DNA from: Arachidicoccus soli | GTDB taxonomy: Bacteria > Bacteroidota > Bacteroidia > Chitinophagales > Chitinophagaceae | Direction of reading: 5' to 3' | NCBI RefSeq assembly: GCF_003600625.1 | Contig: NZ_CP032489.1 | Coordinates: 1,922,001 to 1,986,000 of the forward strand | Length of the DNA stretch: 64,000 nt | Shown here: one piece after another, positions 51,716 to 61,123 of the stretch | Layout of the letters: each line of letters begins with the position of its first letter | Numbering within the stretch: position 1 is the stretch's first letter | Notes under the pieces: model-generated | The model's database searches: none | What the model saw: only the letters and a program-made list of their open reading frames with translations | Told to the model about the DNA's origin: nothing | Position numbers and translations under genes: made by a program

Positions 51716-54535
51716 TTATAAATTGTTACCAGAAAAATCAAAATACAAAGTCAAATCCTTCGCATAATCTTTTGACTTACCATAATCGTAATACATATTC
51801 TTTCTTCCCGAAGGCCCCATATTTTCAGCAATTTGTGATTTAGTCCCAATAGGATCTATAGCATGCATAAATGAAATATCTCCTTGCGGGAATGCAGGAG
51901 CCGTATTATAAGCCTTTGCGGGTTTTGCCGGCGTAAATAACCTTAGGAAAATATCTTCATCTGCACAGAAAACATCAATCGGGCCAACCGCTGTTTTTAA
52001 TTTCATCCAGTAGAAATCAGAAAAATAACCCTTAAATTCTGGGTAAATAATGGCCGGCTGCGGCTGACCGGTAATGGTGTTATTATATTTCTTATCCCAA
52101 ACATTTAAGGTAACACCCTGCATTCTGTTTTTCCAAACTCTGTATGGACCATTGCCCATCCATTCAATCCCTTGAACCAAGTTTTCCGGAAAAGAAAAGC
52201 TTACACCTAAATAATCAAAATCATATTGATGCGGAAAATAACTTGTATTCATTTTAATTAATCCATTAGAATATACAGTCCATGACAGTTTTGACATATC
52301 ACTCTCTTTGGCAAAACTTGCAGTCAACACTATTGAATCGCCAAAATTTTGCGCTTTAAAATCTGTCAGCACAGCATCGCCTCCACATAATACAGGACCA
52401 TTATTAAACGGAATTTCTTTACCGCCCTTCCAAACATCTTTTAAAAAGCCGGTCGTTTTATTAAAAGCATATTTCATGTTTTTTGCAGTCACCATAAAAC
52501 CGGAATCTGTCTCTTTTAAGTCAATTGCTGCATTATTATTCTTAAATTGTTTTATAAGTTCTTTAGTTATTTTGCTAGGACGTGAAATAGGGAAACTCCA
52601 GGTATAAATCTCTTTTCCATGCGGGTCTGTTGCAGTTAAATACAATACATCATATTGTTCAAAATTTTTAGGCAGCATTAATTGCAGGGTACCAAACTCT
52701 CCAACTGCAATGTTTGGTGCTACTGCTGTCCCACTTACATCCATACGCGCATCCTTATTTTGATTTTCCGTAAATGGGCTTTTCAATTTCACCAAACTCC
52801 ATTTAAAGGAGCATTGATTGATATTGGTAAAAAAATACCTGTTTTGCAATCTAAAAGTCCCATCAAATGCAGGTGTAATTTCCCGATGTTCAATATAGAC
52901 AGGAGACCAAATCTCTTTAATAGCATTGTAGCTCCCTTCTTTCTCATGATAAGGACCAAGAATTCCATCCGGTGCATGATCTCCGTCACTATCCAATTTA
53001 CCCTTCTTGTCGGTGCGCACGACATCTTCATCAGCAAAAACCCATATAAAGCCTCCTGCAGACAATGGCTTAAGCAGCATCTCATTCCAATAATCCTGTA
53101 ACCCTGCACCTGCACCACCATCATAAAGGCCATGTAAAAATTCAGTCGGAAAAACAATATTGTGTCCTTGCAGGCTCGTACCATTACCATAATCGTAATT
53201 AATATAATGCTGTGTGTCCATTCCTCCAAAAATTGCCCAAGGATGAATGAGAGGACGATGCTGAAAATCCAGCTCATTAAATAAATGATCCAAACTAAAA
53301 TTAAAGCCCCCTTCATTTCCATTATCCCACATCACAATACTTGGATGATTTTGATCTTTTTCAATCATCTCCTTTACCAGTTTTGAACCAACCTGTGTAT
53401 CATAGGCATGATGCCAACCGGTCAATTCATCTAAAACAAAAAGGCCTAAAGAATCACAAGCGTCCAAAAAATAGGTATCCGGAGGATAATGCGTCATCCG
53501 AACCGCATTCATGTTCATTCCCTTTATTAATTCAACATCCGCAATACACTGGGCCTTGCTCATGGCCCTTCCCGTTGTAGGCCAGAAAGAATGATGACCG
53601 ACTCCCTTAAACTTTATCTTAACACCATTGATATAAATACCATCCCGTTGACGGACTTCTACAGTTCTAAAGCCAAATGTCTTAGCAACCTGATGCACCG
53701 TCTTTCCATTTTCTTTTAAAGTAAAAACAACTTTGTATAAATTGGGAAACTCCGGAGACCAAAGTTTAGGGTTTTGAAATTCTGCATTTAATTCTACAAC
53801 TGAGTCTGAGATCTGTTGTACATTTTCAATAGCTCCCTCAAACGGGGTTCCATTATTTTTATATAACTGAGCAGAAACCTTAGCATTCTTTACCTTTTCA
53901 TTTAAATGAATTAATGCACTAAAACTTCCATTTGCAAGCGCATTCACAGCAATATCCTCCATATGATGGGCAGGTAGAGCCTCTAAATAAACAGGTCTAT
54001 AAATACCGCCGAAAATCCAGAAATCACCCTTTCTTTCAGCAGCATTGACAGATTTATTAGCGGAGTTTTTCGCAACAGTGACTTCCAGCAAATTGGATTG
54101 TCCATATTTCAGCAGCTTAGAAATATCATATTTAAATCTATAAAAAGAACCTTGATGTATAGCTCCTGCTGATTTCCCATTAATTTTCACTTTTGTATCA
54201 GTCATGGATCCATCAAAAACAATTCTGACTGTTTTACCTTTCCAATCCTTGGGCACCTGAAAATGATATTTATAAAAGCCCTCTTCATTTGTTCGGAGCG
54301 AATCTTTATCCAAACCATAATTATAGGTGCCAAAGCCCTGTAACTCCCAATTAGAAGGAACAGGAATCGTTGTCCATTTTCGGGAATTTTGTCCGGCAGT
54401 GCAATAAAAATGCCAGTTTACCGTGTGATCACTACCTGTACCCGAAAGAAAGATCTTTTGCGTTTGCTGCGCATTGGCAAAAGTTACCCATAAGAGGTAA
54501 ATACAAATAATCTTTATTTTTAAAAATGCTTTCAT
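51716..54535 (-). CDS. Secreted GH2 glycoside hydrolase (939 aa)
   Basis: The 939-residue protein has a signal peptide (ending TFANAQ), the GH2 N-terminal jelly roll (KWTTIPVPSNWELQGFGTYNYG), an Ig-like domain, and the TIM barrel with NMNAVRMTHYPPDTYFLDACDSLG, the acid/base Glu in DNGNEGGFNF near residue 405, and a likely nucleophile Glu in FPTEFLHGLYDGG near 464. The long C-terminal part (about 690-935) resembles the beta-sandwich domain of large beta-galactosidases. Activity may be beta-galactosidase or beta-glucuronidase; both occur in rhamnogalacturonan and arabinogalactan loci. It differs in domain plan from the 807-residue GH2 at the operon end. Confidence 0.88.
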   Translation of the reverse strand: MKAFLKIKIICIYLLWVTFANAQQTQKIFLSGTGSDHTVNWHFYCTAGQNSRKWTTIPVPSNWELQGFGTYNYGLDKDSLRTNEEGFYKYHFQVPKDWKGKTVRIVFDGSMTDTKVKINGKSAGAIHQGSFYRFKYDISKLLKYGQSNLLEVTVAKNSANKSVNAAERKGDFWIFGGIYRPVYLEALPAHHMEDIAVNALANGSFSALIHLNEKVKNAKVSAQLYKNNGTPFEGAIENVQQISDSVVELNAEFQNPKLWSPEFPNLYKVVFTLKENGKTVHQVAKTFGFRTVEVRQRDGIYINGVKIKFKGVGHHSFWPTTGRAMSKAQCIADVELIKGMNMNAVRMTHYPPDTYFLDACDSLGLFVLDELTGWHHAYDTQVGSKLVKEMIEKDQNHPSIVMWDNGNEGGFNFSLDHLFNELDFQHRPLIHPWAIFGGMDTQHYINYDYGNGTSLQGHNIVFPTEFLHGLYDGGAGAGLQDYWNEMLLKPLSAGGFIWVFADEDVVRTDKKGKLDSDGDHAPDGILGPYHEKEGSYNAIKEIWSPVYIEHREITPAFDGTFRLQNRYFFTNINQCSFKWSLVKLKSPFTENQNKDARMDVSGTAVAPNIAVGEFGTLQLMLPKNFEQYDVLYLTATDPHGKEIYTWSFPISRPSKITKELIKQFKNNNAAIDLKETDSGFMVTAKNMKYAFNKTTGFLKDVWKGGKEIPFNNGPVLCGGDAVLTDFKAQNFGDSIVLTASFAKESDMSKLSWTVYSNGLIKMNTSYFPHQYDFDYLGVSFSFPENLVQGIEWMGNGPYRVWKNRMQGVTLNVWDKKYNNTITGQPQPAIIYPEFKGYFSDFYWMKLKTAVGPIDVFCADEDIFLRLFTPAKPAKAYNTAPAFPQGDISFMHAIDPIGTKSQIAENMGPSGRKNMYYDYGKSKDYAKDLTLYFDFSGNNL

Positions 54536-54555
54536 TTATCTAGAGAAAATTAAAA

Positions 54556-56004
54556 TTACAATGACAGGTTCTGATATGGATTGTCTGTCCTAAAAGGAAC
54601 AGCCGGCAAATTGTCGCCATTATAAAAATTGGGCTGTGCATCTTCCTTCCATGCAAAGCGTACATTGACCGGGTTTTTAATAAACGGATTCCAAACAATG
54701 ATTTTATTTCCATCGATTGACACATCAGCAGGTTTAAAAATACCGTCGGCTCCTGCGATTTCAAAATTATCCAATGGCCTGCCATTACTACTTTTCAAAC
54801 CCTTATCAGTGTGGGTAAACGCTATAATAATTTTATTTCCTTCAATTGTCATTTTTGAGAACATGGGACCACTATATTCAATATCCTGATGATAATTTTT
54901 TGCTAGTGCAATTAAAGCCAGCCGACGGCCTACTTCCCATTTTCCCGGCGGATGAATATTGTCTAAATTATCAGGCAGATCATTTATTACTGCCATACCG
55001 GTATAAGGAATTTTAAGTGCTAAAGTTTGTGCTTCCCAAAATTTTGGAAGCGTATATTTATCTAATGGGTATTTACCCGCGCTTTTAGAATAATAAAAAG
55101 GTGCAATTTGAACATAGTAAAAAGGCAGACTTGCTTTATTCCAAAGGCTTCTCCATTCATTTATCAATAACTGCATTTTATAAGTATAGCCAATGCTTTC
55201 ATTTTGAAAACAGTTGGTTTCTCCTTGATACCAGAGAATACCTTTTATAGCAAAAGGGGCGATTGTTTCAATAAGCGTAGGATAAAATTTACCCGGTTTT
55301 GAAGTATCTACTTTTAAAATCCTGCCAGTAGAATCAGTTGAACTAATCGTTGCACCGAGCCAGGGCTCTATGGCACTTCCGGGGATTGCAGAAGAGATAA
55401 CCCCAATGGGGACATGTAATTTTGCATATAATTCCTTTGCAAAAAAGTAAGAAGCTGCAGAAAAAGAACGAAGAGCAGAGTCTTCTGCATAAGCCCATCC
55501 CTCGTGATTGGGATGTACCTTCATCAGTCGTTTTCTATCACCTAAAAATATTCTTATATTTTTATTCTTTGCATAATCTAACTCATCAACAGGGGAATAA
55601 CCTGTTGCATATGTTTTGGTAACCTTACTGTTCATACGCATTGTATAAGCCATATTTGACTGACCGGAAGTAAACCAGACTTCACCCACAAGAACATTCT
55701 TCAGTATGATTGTATTATCTCCTTTAATTGTTAAGTCCTGTGGTGTAAAAGATGCTTTTAAAGGGTCCAGCCAAACCTTCCATTTCCCATCCTCATCCGC
55801 TTTTATCCTTTTCTCCTGATGATTAAAAATAACTATGATTTTTTCTCCTGGGTCTGCATTTCCCCAGATAGGAACAGGTTGATCTCTTTGCAGGACCATA
55901 TTATTTCCAATTATTTGAGGCAGTGTTACTGCGGCATTTGTAATAGAAAGGTTTGCAATAATAATTGCAATAATCAATAAAAGAAACTTTTTGATAAACG
56001 GCAT
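54556..56004 (-). CDS. Exported sialate O-acetylesterase-family (SASA/SGNH) carbohydrate esterase
   Basis: The ATG at 56004 is chosen: it lies one base after the upstream stop and begins a signal peptide (MPFIKKFLLLIIAII...TNA). The mature protein (483 residues in total) starts with the family segment LPQIIGNNMVLQRDQPVPIWG, then has block I GQSNMAYTMRM (nucleophile Ser near residue 110), block WYQGETNCF, and block V DLPDNLDNIHPPGKWEVG with the catalytic Asp/His. Enzymes of this family remove O-acetyl groups; in plant-glycan loci they act on acetylated pectin or xylan rather than sialic acid. It probably clears acetyl groups so that glycosidases can proceed. Confidence 0.88.
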   Translation of the reverse strand: MPFIKKFLLLIIAIIIANLSITNAAVTLPQIIGNNMVLQRDQPVPIWGNADPGEKIIVIFNHQEKRIKADEDGKWKVWLDPLKASFTPQDLTIKGDNTIILKNVLVGEVWFTSGQSNMAYTMRMNSKVTKTYATGYSPVDELDYAKNKNIRIFLGDRKRLMKVHPNHEGWAYAEDSALRSFSAASYFFAKELYAKLHVPIGVISSAIPGSAIEPWLGATISSTDSTGRILKVDTSKPGKFYPTLIETIAPFAIKGILWYQGETNCFQNESIGYTYKMQLLINEWRSLWNKASLPFYYVQIAPFYYSKSAGKYPLDKYTLPKFWEAQTLALKIPYTGMAVINDLPDNLDNIHPPGKWEVGRRLALIALAKNYHQDIEYSGPMFSKMTIEGNKIIIAFTHTDKGLKSSNGRPLDNFEIAGADGIFKPADVSIDGNKIIVWNPFIKNPVNVRFAWKEDAQPNFYNGDNLPAVPFRTDNPYQNLSL

Positions 56005-56005
56005 T

Positions 56006-57886
56006 TTATTTATTAGTGGTTTTAAGATATCCAATATAATAGGTTGCTTTCTTAGTACTATCACCCGCATGAGGTAAATCATAATCCTGATCAGTGGGTG
56101 TATCAGCATTGGGAAACCTTCTCACGCCACCCGTTCTAAAAACAATCCTTCTTACTGAATGAATAGGTGCAAAGAATAAATTTTTCATTTTAATTACCCC
56201 ATTAATTTTCACGGTATAAAAGCGATTTTGGGTATTTAAACTCACTTCAATTTGATAGGTCTTCCCCGCCTCGTATTTCAGAATATCTTTGTTTCTATAC
56301 CCGGCTTTTGCGAAGAGCACTCCGGAAGAATCAAAAGTTAGTCTTATGGCAGCTGCACCTACCGCATTTTGAAATTCAATATCTAATTGTCCATTTTTAT
56401 TTTGTGCAGGTGTCACAGAAAAGGAAGCTGTCAGCAGTTTTGAATCGGGTATTATTCTTTCAGCTTTAGCATAATCAAAAGGATCCCAATCACTCAAGCT
56501 TAAAGCCTTGTCCCCATTAGGCATTTTAGTTATTCCTACGGGCGCCCAACGTGGGCTATAATAATTCCACTTCGATAACTCTTTTCCATCCGGCATTTTA
56601 TTAAAAACGTCATTGGCTTGCTGTGTTGCTAATTCTTTTATAGGGACAGGGATTTCAGACACCCAGATATCTTCTTTATTCATGCTATAAGTAACCCAGA
56701 GATTGCCGCCGGGCGGAGTACCGTTACCTTCTATGATACCACGGGTATATTGCGGGCCATAAGATTTATAAGCACCTCCGTAACGCATGGGAGGGATTTC
56801 GCCATTTACTAAAAGCAGGTTTGTATAATCTAAGCCATCTTTACTGGTAGAAAGCGCCAAGGGCCATCTAAATTCGGAAGGGTTGTAAACAGTTACATAC
56901 TTTCCATCTGAAGTTCTTTGACCCCAGATCTTTGCATTACTCGTTACAAAACCAGGAGCGCGCGAAGCATTTAGTGGCCATGTTTTGCCATTGTCATTGC
57001 TAATAGCTGTCAATGCATACTTCCATAGCCCAACTACTCGGCCATCCGGCAAATGATAAAAATTAAATGCTTTATAATTTTTCTTTAAGGGGATTAAAGG
57101 GTCATTTCTATCAGTCTCTTCTTCCCATTGCATCATCATTAACGGATCCTTCATTATTTCTTTGCAGGCATCCACAAACCCTTCGTCTTTGCTTTTTGTA
57201 AAAAATGGATAGCTTGTATTATTCTCGTTCCAAGCCGGGTTATAATGTAAAAAATAAATTGGCCCCAGTTGTCCATTCTTGTATACTTCTCTTACAACAC
57301 GTCCAATACCCTTACCATCATTCGGATCATCGTGCGGAGCGAGTACAATCCCATAGAACCCCATTACCAAAAGCCGGTTAGATTTTGAAACATAAAAACC
57401 CATTCTTTGGTGCATTACAGCATACAAGTCCTTTGCAACACCTTTAACCCCGGGCTTTGTCGTACCATCGGGTATTTTATATTTTGGGAAAATGACGATT
57501 GGTTTTTGCCAGCTATAACCATCTTTTGAAGTCGTCAGTAATGTGTGGCCCGGAGGAACACTCTCCCCCACTTTATCACTTAAATATTCCAAATAAAATT
57601 GGTTATTCCAATAGGCTAACATAGGTTGATGATTGTAGGTCCAACCATAATCTTCAGCAGTATTAGGGTATTCCCTGTTTGCTCTTAAAACTTGCATACT
57701 ATGAACACCAATAACGGGTGCTAGCCTACCATCAGGATAATCTACATTTACCAATGTATTGCCACTATAATGCACCGTATCCTGCGCTTTTACTTTGGGG
57801 ATAACGACAACTACAAATAACAACAAAAAAATTGTTGCTATCTTGGATGCGTTAGGATCATTAATCTTTCTCTTTTGATAATTCAT
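56006..57886 (-). CDS. Secreted beta-propeller protein with C-terminal lectin-like domain, family unassigned
   Basis: The 626-residue protein has a signal peptide (MNYQKRKIND...VKAQ) and a propeller domain with Asp-box-like turns (SNDNGKTW near residue 295; STSKDGLDY near 345) and conserved blocks MHQRMGFYVSKSNRLLVMGF, WNENNTSYPFFTKSKDEGF and PPMRYGGAYKSYGPQYTRG. Residues from about 460 on (KALSLSDWDPFDYAKAERII...TASFSVTPAQNKNGQLDIEFQ) look like a concanavalin-type binding domain. Propeller enzymes of rhamnogalacturonan and arabinogalactan breakdown (GH145, PL24/25-like) are the closest idea, but I cannot prove membership. The start overlaps the GH43 gene by 26 bases, suggesting coupling. Confidence 0.6.
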   Translation of the reverse strand: MNYQKRKINDPNASKIATIFLLLFVVVVIPKVKAQDTVHYSGNTLVNVDYPDGRLAPVIGVHSMQVLRANREYPNTAEDYGWTYNHQPMLAYWNNQFYLEYLSDKVGESVPPGHTLLTTSKDGYSWQKPIVIFPKYKIPDGTTKPGVKGVAKDLYAVMHQRMGFYVSKSNRLLVMGFYGIVLAPHDDPNDGKGIGRVVREVYKNGQLGPIYFLHYNPAWNENNTSYPFFTKSKDEGFVDACKEIMKDPLMMMQWEEETDRNDPLIPLKKNYKAFNFYHLPDGRVVGLWKYALTAISNDNGKTWPLNASRAPGFVTSNAKIWGQRTSDGKYVTVYNPSEFRWPLALSTSKDGLDYTNLLLVNGEIPPMRYGGAYKSYGPQYTRGIIEGNGTPPGGNLWVTYSMNKEDIWVSEIPVPIKELATQQANDVFNKMPDGKELSKWNYYSPRWAPVGITKMPNGDKALSLSDWDPFDYAKAERIIPDSKLLTASFSVTPAQNKNGQLDIEFQNAVGAAAIRLTFDSSGVLFAKAGYRNKDILKYEAGKTYQIEVSLNTQNRFYTVKINGVIKMKNLFFAPIHSVRRIVFRTGGVRRFPNADTPTDQDYDLPHAGDSTKKATYYIGYLKTTNK

Positions 57887-58850
57887 GTAATATATTTCTA
57901 ATAATTCTCTTTTTGACTTTTATAATTGTTCCATGTTTATGTCCTAAGGGAATACTGATTTTATCTGTTATATCCGTAAATGTTTTAAAATCCTTGGTCT
58001 TTGCGGCGCCAAATATTTTCTTGCTATACCAATCGTAATAAATCAAGTAGTCTTTACCTACTTTAATCGTTGAGGGCCCCTCCGAATAGCCCAATGTAAA
58101 AGCCTTGGAAACATTGTGATATGGTCCCAGCGGGTTACTGGCAAAAGCTACTTTTAAATCTCTGTTAGGCCTTGTATTGTCTTTAAATACCAACACATAA
58201 TGTGTTTGATTTTGTTGTACAATCTGCGCATCTATGCAACTAAACCCGGGGTCAAAGAATAATTTTTCTTTTGAGAAACTTACAAAATCTTTAGTCGTTG
58301 TATAATATAGTCGATGATTGTTATATTCATCTTCTTCGCCTTTCGCGAATCTAAAAGGGATGGTAGATGCCCAAACAATAATATATTGCTTTTTAATAGC
58401 ATCATAAAATAACTCGGGTGCCCAAACGTTGACTGCTGTTGGCTCATCTTCCATTACAGGAATCTCTTGCTCCTTTGACCAATGGATTAAATCTTTCGAA
58501 CTCGCATAGCCAAAGCTTTTTTCACCTTTCCAGGAAGATGTCCAGACCAAGCGAAAAATCTTATCAGTTCCCTGTAAAATAGACGCATCACGCATAATCT
58601 TCTTTTCTCCCACCTCCGGCTTTAAAAAGATATGTCCAAAATCTTTCCAGTGATAAGCGTCTTTGCTATATAATAACCTCAATCCTTGATTAGCCGGCTC
58701 ATGAAAGGAGGTGTATAAATAAGCCGAATTAGAGCAAGAAAAGACAGGGAAGAAGAAAAGGAAACAAAGAAAAAAACAGACCTGCCTCAAAGAGAAAACT
58801 CCTTTCCGGGCTGCATTTGAACCTCTTTTTATTATAAATATTTTATTCAA
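57861..58850 (-). CDS. Lipoprotein GH43-type glycosidase
   Basis: The frame begins at a TTG (58850); no ATG precedes the signal, and an in-frame stop lies 18 bases upstream, so TTG is the likely start. A long hydrophobic stretch ends in VFSCSN, a possible lipobox. The five-bladed propeller shows SKDAYHWKDFG, the probable base Asp in KKIMRDASILQG, the acid Glu in NVWAPELFYD and a late IPLGHKHGTIIKV segment usual in GH43. GH43 members cleave arabinofuranosides or galactosides. It is the first gene of the 16-gene enzyme operon, 92 bases after a -7 box, and overlaps the next gene by 26 bases. Confidence 0.82.
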   Translation of the reverse strand: MNKIFIIKRGSNAARKGVFSLRQVCFFLCFLFFFPVFSCSNSAYLYTSFHEPANQGLRLLYSKDAYHWKDFGHIFLKPEVGEKKIMRDASILQGTDKIFRLVWTSSWKGEKSFGYASSKDLIHWSKEQEIPVMEDEPTAVNVWAPELFYDAIKKQYIIVWASTIPFRFAKGEEDEYNNHRLYYTTTKDFVSFSKEKLFFDPGFSCIDAQIVQQNQTHYVLVFKDNTRPNRDLKVAFASNPLGPYHNVSKAFTLGYSEGPSTIKVGKDYLIYYDWYSKKIFGAAKTKDFKTFTDITDKISIPLGHKHGTIIKVKKRIIRNILHELSKEKD

Positions 58851-58942
58851 TTTTGATAGATAATTTTACATTAAGAAATCTGCTTATTTCCCCTTGTATA
58901 ACAATACTCCAATAACGAATCTAAGTTAGTAAATTTATATGT

Positions 58943-58950
58943 CAAATATA
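58943..58950 (-). promoter_or_regulatory. Putative -7 promoter box for the large enzyme operon
   Basis: On the minus strand 58950-58943 reads TATATTTG, an exact TAnnTTTG match and identical to the box before the CoA-transferase operon. It lies between the susD terminator and the GH43 start (92 bases upstream of it). No clear -33 box is seen. Confidence 0.45.
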
Positions 58951-59026
58951 AATTTATATATAAATAAATTATTTAAACTTCTTTTCATAAAATTGTAGTA
59001 TATTATCATAGTATTGTATTTCGACC

Positions 59027-59059
59027 AAAAAAATTGGGAGTGATTAAAAATCACCCCCA
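59027..59059 (-). terminator. Rho-independent terminator after susD
   Basis: On the minus strand an 11-bp stem (TGGGGGTGATT pairing with AATCACTCCCA, one A-C mismatch) with a short loop is followed by AA and seven T. It lies about 45 bases after the susD stop and should end or attenuate the susCD transcript before the enzyme operon. Confidence 0.82.
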
Positions 59060-59102
59060 TTTAAAAGCAAGCACTCAAAATAAATTGATCCTTTAAATTT
59101 AC

Positions 59103-61085
59103 TTATTGTTGATAATCAAATGTACCTGCCCCTCCAGAATAATCTAACCAGCCTTCGGTTTGTGTAATCCAAGGATCAATACTTAGAACGGAGGAATTAA
59201 GACCAGACAAATAATAATTAGGACGGAACAATATATCAACAGGCGTACCACTTACTTGATCCCAAGCCTGATCCAATGGAGTCATGACAAAATTATTTCT
59301 ATACACATTTTCTAATGCAGCGATTTGCGCATTAAAATTAGTAGTAGAAGCATCCGGATCAATGAGGATACTATTTCTAATTGAATCGGTTAACGGATCA
59401 GTACTAGTGTAATTTTTTGCTTGCCAATAATAGCCGTTACGATGCGTTCCATTGAGTGGTGTAAGTCCCAATTTTTGTACAGAGTTCCCACTTTTTGGCG
59501 TATTATCATAGAGCATCCAACGTTGCACATCCCAGAAACGTTTTCCTTCATAAGCCAATTCTACTTGGCGTTCATATAAACAATCATTGAGAGCTTCATA
59601 TTTAGTAGCCGGTGTACCTATTCCATAATTATTTGTAGAAGGAATACCAACTCTTGCACGTATTTTGCCCAAATAGGTGACTGCATCATTAATATCTCCT
59701 GTTGCTGCATAGCATTCTGCAATGTTTAATATCAATTCAGCATAACGATATTCAAAAATATTTGTGTTAGAAAAAGCAAAGCCGGTACTGTCGGCATTGG
59801 GATCCGACATTTTCCTAACAATGGCAGGACTATTGGTTTGGTTATTACCATAATAACTTACCTTACCAGTAGCACTTGGTTTCCATCTGTAAAACCAGGT
59901 AGTTTTATTAGCATTTCCCTTAATACTCCATTTTTCCCCTGAAAATTCAAAAGTTCTGTAAAATCTCGGATCTCTGTTCGCAAAGAAGAATGTATCTACA
60001 TATCCGTTTGCGACAGTTGGGCGCGAGCCATTGGCCATTGGAAATAAATCAAGCATTTCTTTTGTTGCAGAAATACCATTTCCGTTGCCACCATAATCTT
60101 TTGGCCTCAATGAATTTTCCCAAGAATTGCCAAAGCCTATAGAAGAAGTAATAGTATTACTAAATTGAAATACAATTAGAGCTTCTTTATTAAATTTAGA
60201 ATTTCCTTGCGTCGTCATTGAAGCCCAGTCTTTTGCACTTGATCCGTATAAACCATAACCTGCGGCTGTTAACTTTGTTTCCGCATCTAAACTAGCTTGT
60301 AAAGCAGCTTGCCATTTTGGGTCACCCGGATTGTCCCAATCTGTATTAAACAAAGGACTTGCTGCTGTTAAAAGCACGCGACTTTTCATTGCCAATGCGC
60401 CAGCAGCTGTGAGTCTCCCATAATCTGTACTAGCGGATGCCCAACTCATAGGAAGGAGTGCTGCTGCCGAGTCCAAGTCCTTCACTATTTGCGCAAAACA
60501 TTCTGATGATTTAGCACGTGGTACTTGTATAGATGGATCTGTTGTGCTATTATTTTGTACAGTCGTTACAATTGGAACGCCGCCATATACTCTTACCAAA
60601 TCAAAATATTGCCAGGCCCTCAAGAAATACATCTGACCTTTTGCCGATGCACGAAAGGATGCAGATAGATTATCTGTAATAGGTTCATCCATTTTTTCTA
60701 TGATGTTGTTGCAATAGCGAATGCGTGTGTATGGATTATTTGCAGAACCAGATGTACTAACACCATAGTATCCATCTGCGTCTGTTACTGTTTGCAACGT
60801 AATGGTAGGGTTGGTATAATTTATAATTGTACCGCCCAACTCTTCTGTCATATTAGACCTGTTTGTGTTATATAACCCAACTACTTGTTGCAACGGATTA
60901 TTATATGCTCCAAAGAATTCTTGATATATTTGGGCGATATACTGTCCTGCTAATGTTTCATTGGAAAAAACCTGCGGCTCTCCATATTGGGTATAATCCT
61001 TTGTGTTTTCCAGAAATTTTTTACTACAGCCCGTTGAGACAAGCAGGCCTACTGATAGCAGTAAAAAGAATATTTTATTTTTCAT
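59103..61085 (-). CDS. SusD/RagB-family outer-membrane glycan-binding lipoprotein (second locus)
   Basis: This 660-residue lipoprotein partners the SusC at 61124 onward. The lipobox is VSTGCSKK with Cys20 as the acylated residue. Family segments include YFLRAWQYFDLVRVYGGVPIVT near residue 160, the TPR-like helices that follow, YAELILNIAECYAATGDINDAV near 450, and YERQVELAYEGKRFWDVQRWM near 500. It belongs to the large rhamnosidase locus and likely binds rhamnose-bearing oligosaccharides at the cell surface. The terminator immediately downstream separates its transcript from the enzyme genes. It shares only family-level similarity with the SusD at 1436. Confidence 0.95.
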   Translation of the reverse strand: MKNKIFFLLLSVGLLVSTGCSKKFLENTKDYTQYGEPQVFSNETLAGQYIAQIYQEFFGAYNNPLQQVVGLYNTNRSNMTEELGGTIINYTNPTITLQTVTDADGYYGVSTSGSANNPYTRIRYCNNIIEKMDEPITDNLSASFRASAKGQMYFLRAWQYFDLVRVYGGVPIVTTVQNNSTTDPSIQVPRAKSSECFAQIVKDLDSAAALLPMSWASASTDYGRLTAAGALAMKSRVLLTAASPLFNTDWDNPGDPKWQAALQASLDAETKLTAAGYGLYGSSAKDWASMTTQGNSKFNKEALIVFQFSNTITSSIGFGNSWENSLRPKDYGGNGNGISATKEMLDLFPMANGSRPTVANGYVDTFFFANRDPRFYRTFEFSGEKWSIKGNANKTTWFYRWKPSATGKVSYYGNNQTNSPAIVRKMSDPNADSTGFAFSNTNIFEYRYAELILNIAECYAATGDINDAVTYLGKIRARVGIPSTNNYGIGTPATKYEALNDCLYERQVELAYEGKRFWDVQRWMLYDNTPKSGNSVQKLGLTPLNGTHRNGYYWQAKNYTSTDPLTDSIRNSILIDPDASTTNFNAQIAALENVYRNNFVMTPLDQAWDQVSGTPVDILFRPNYYLSGLNSSVLSIDPWITQTEGWLDYSGGAGTFDYQQ

Positions 61086-61123
61086 AATAAAGTTGAAATA
61101 ATCTAATGTTTGAAAATAATTTT

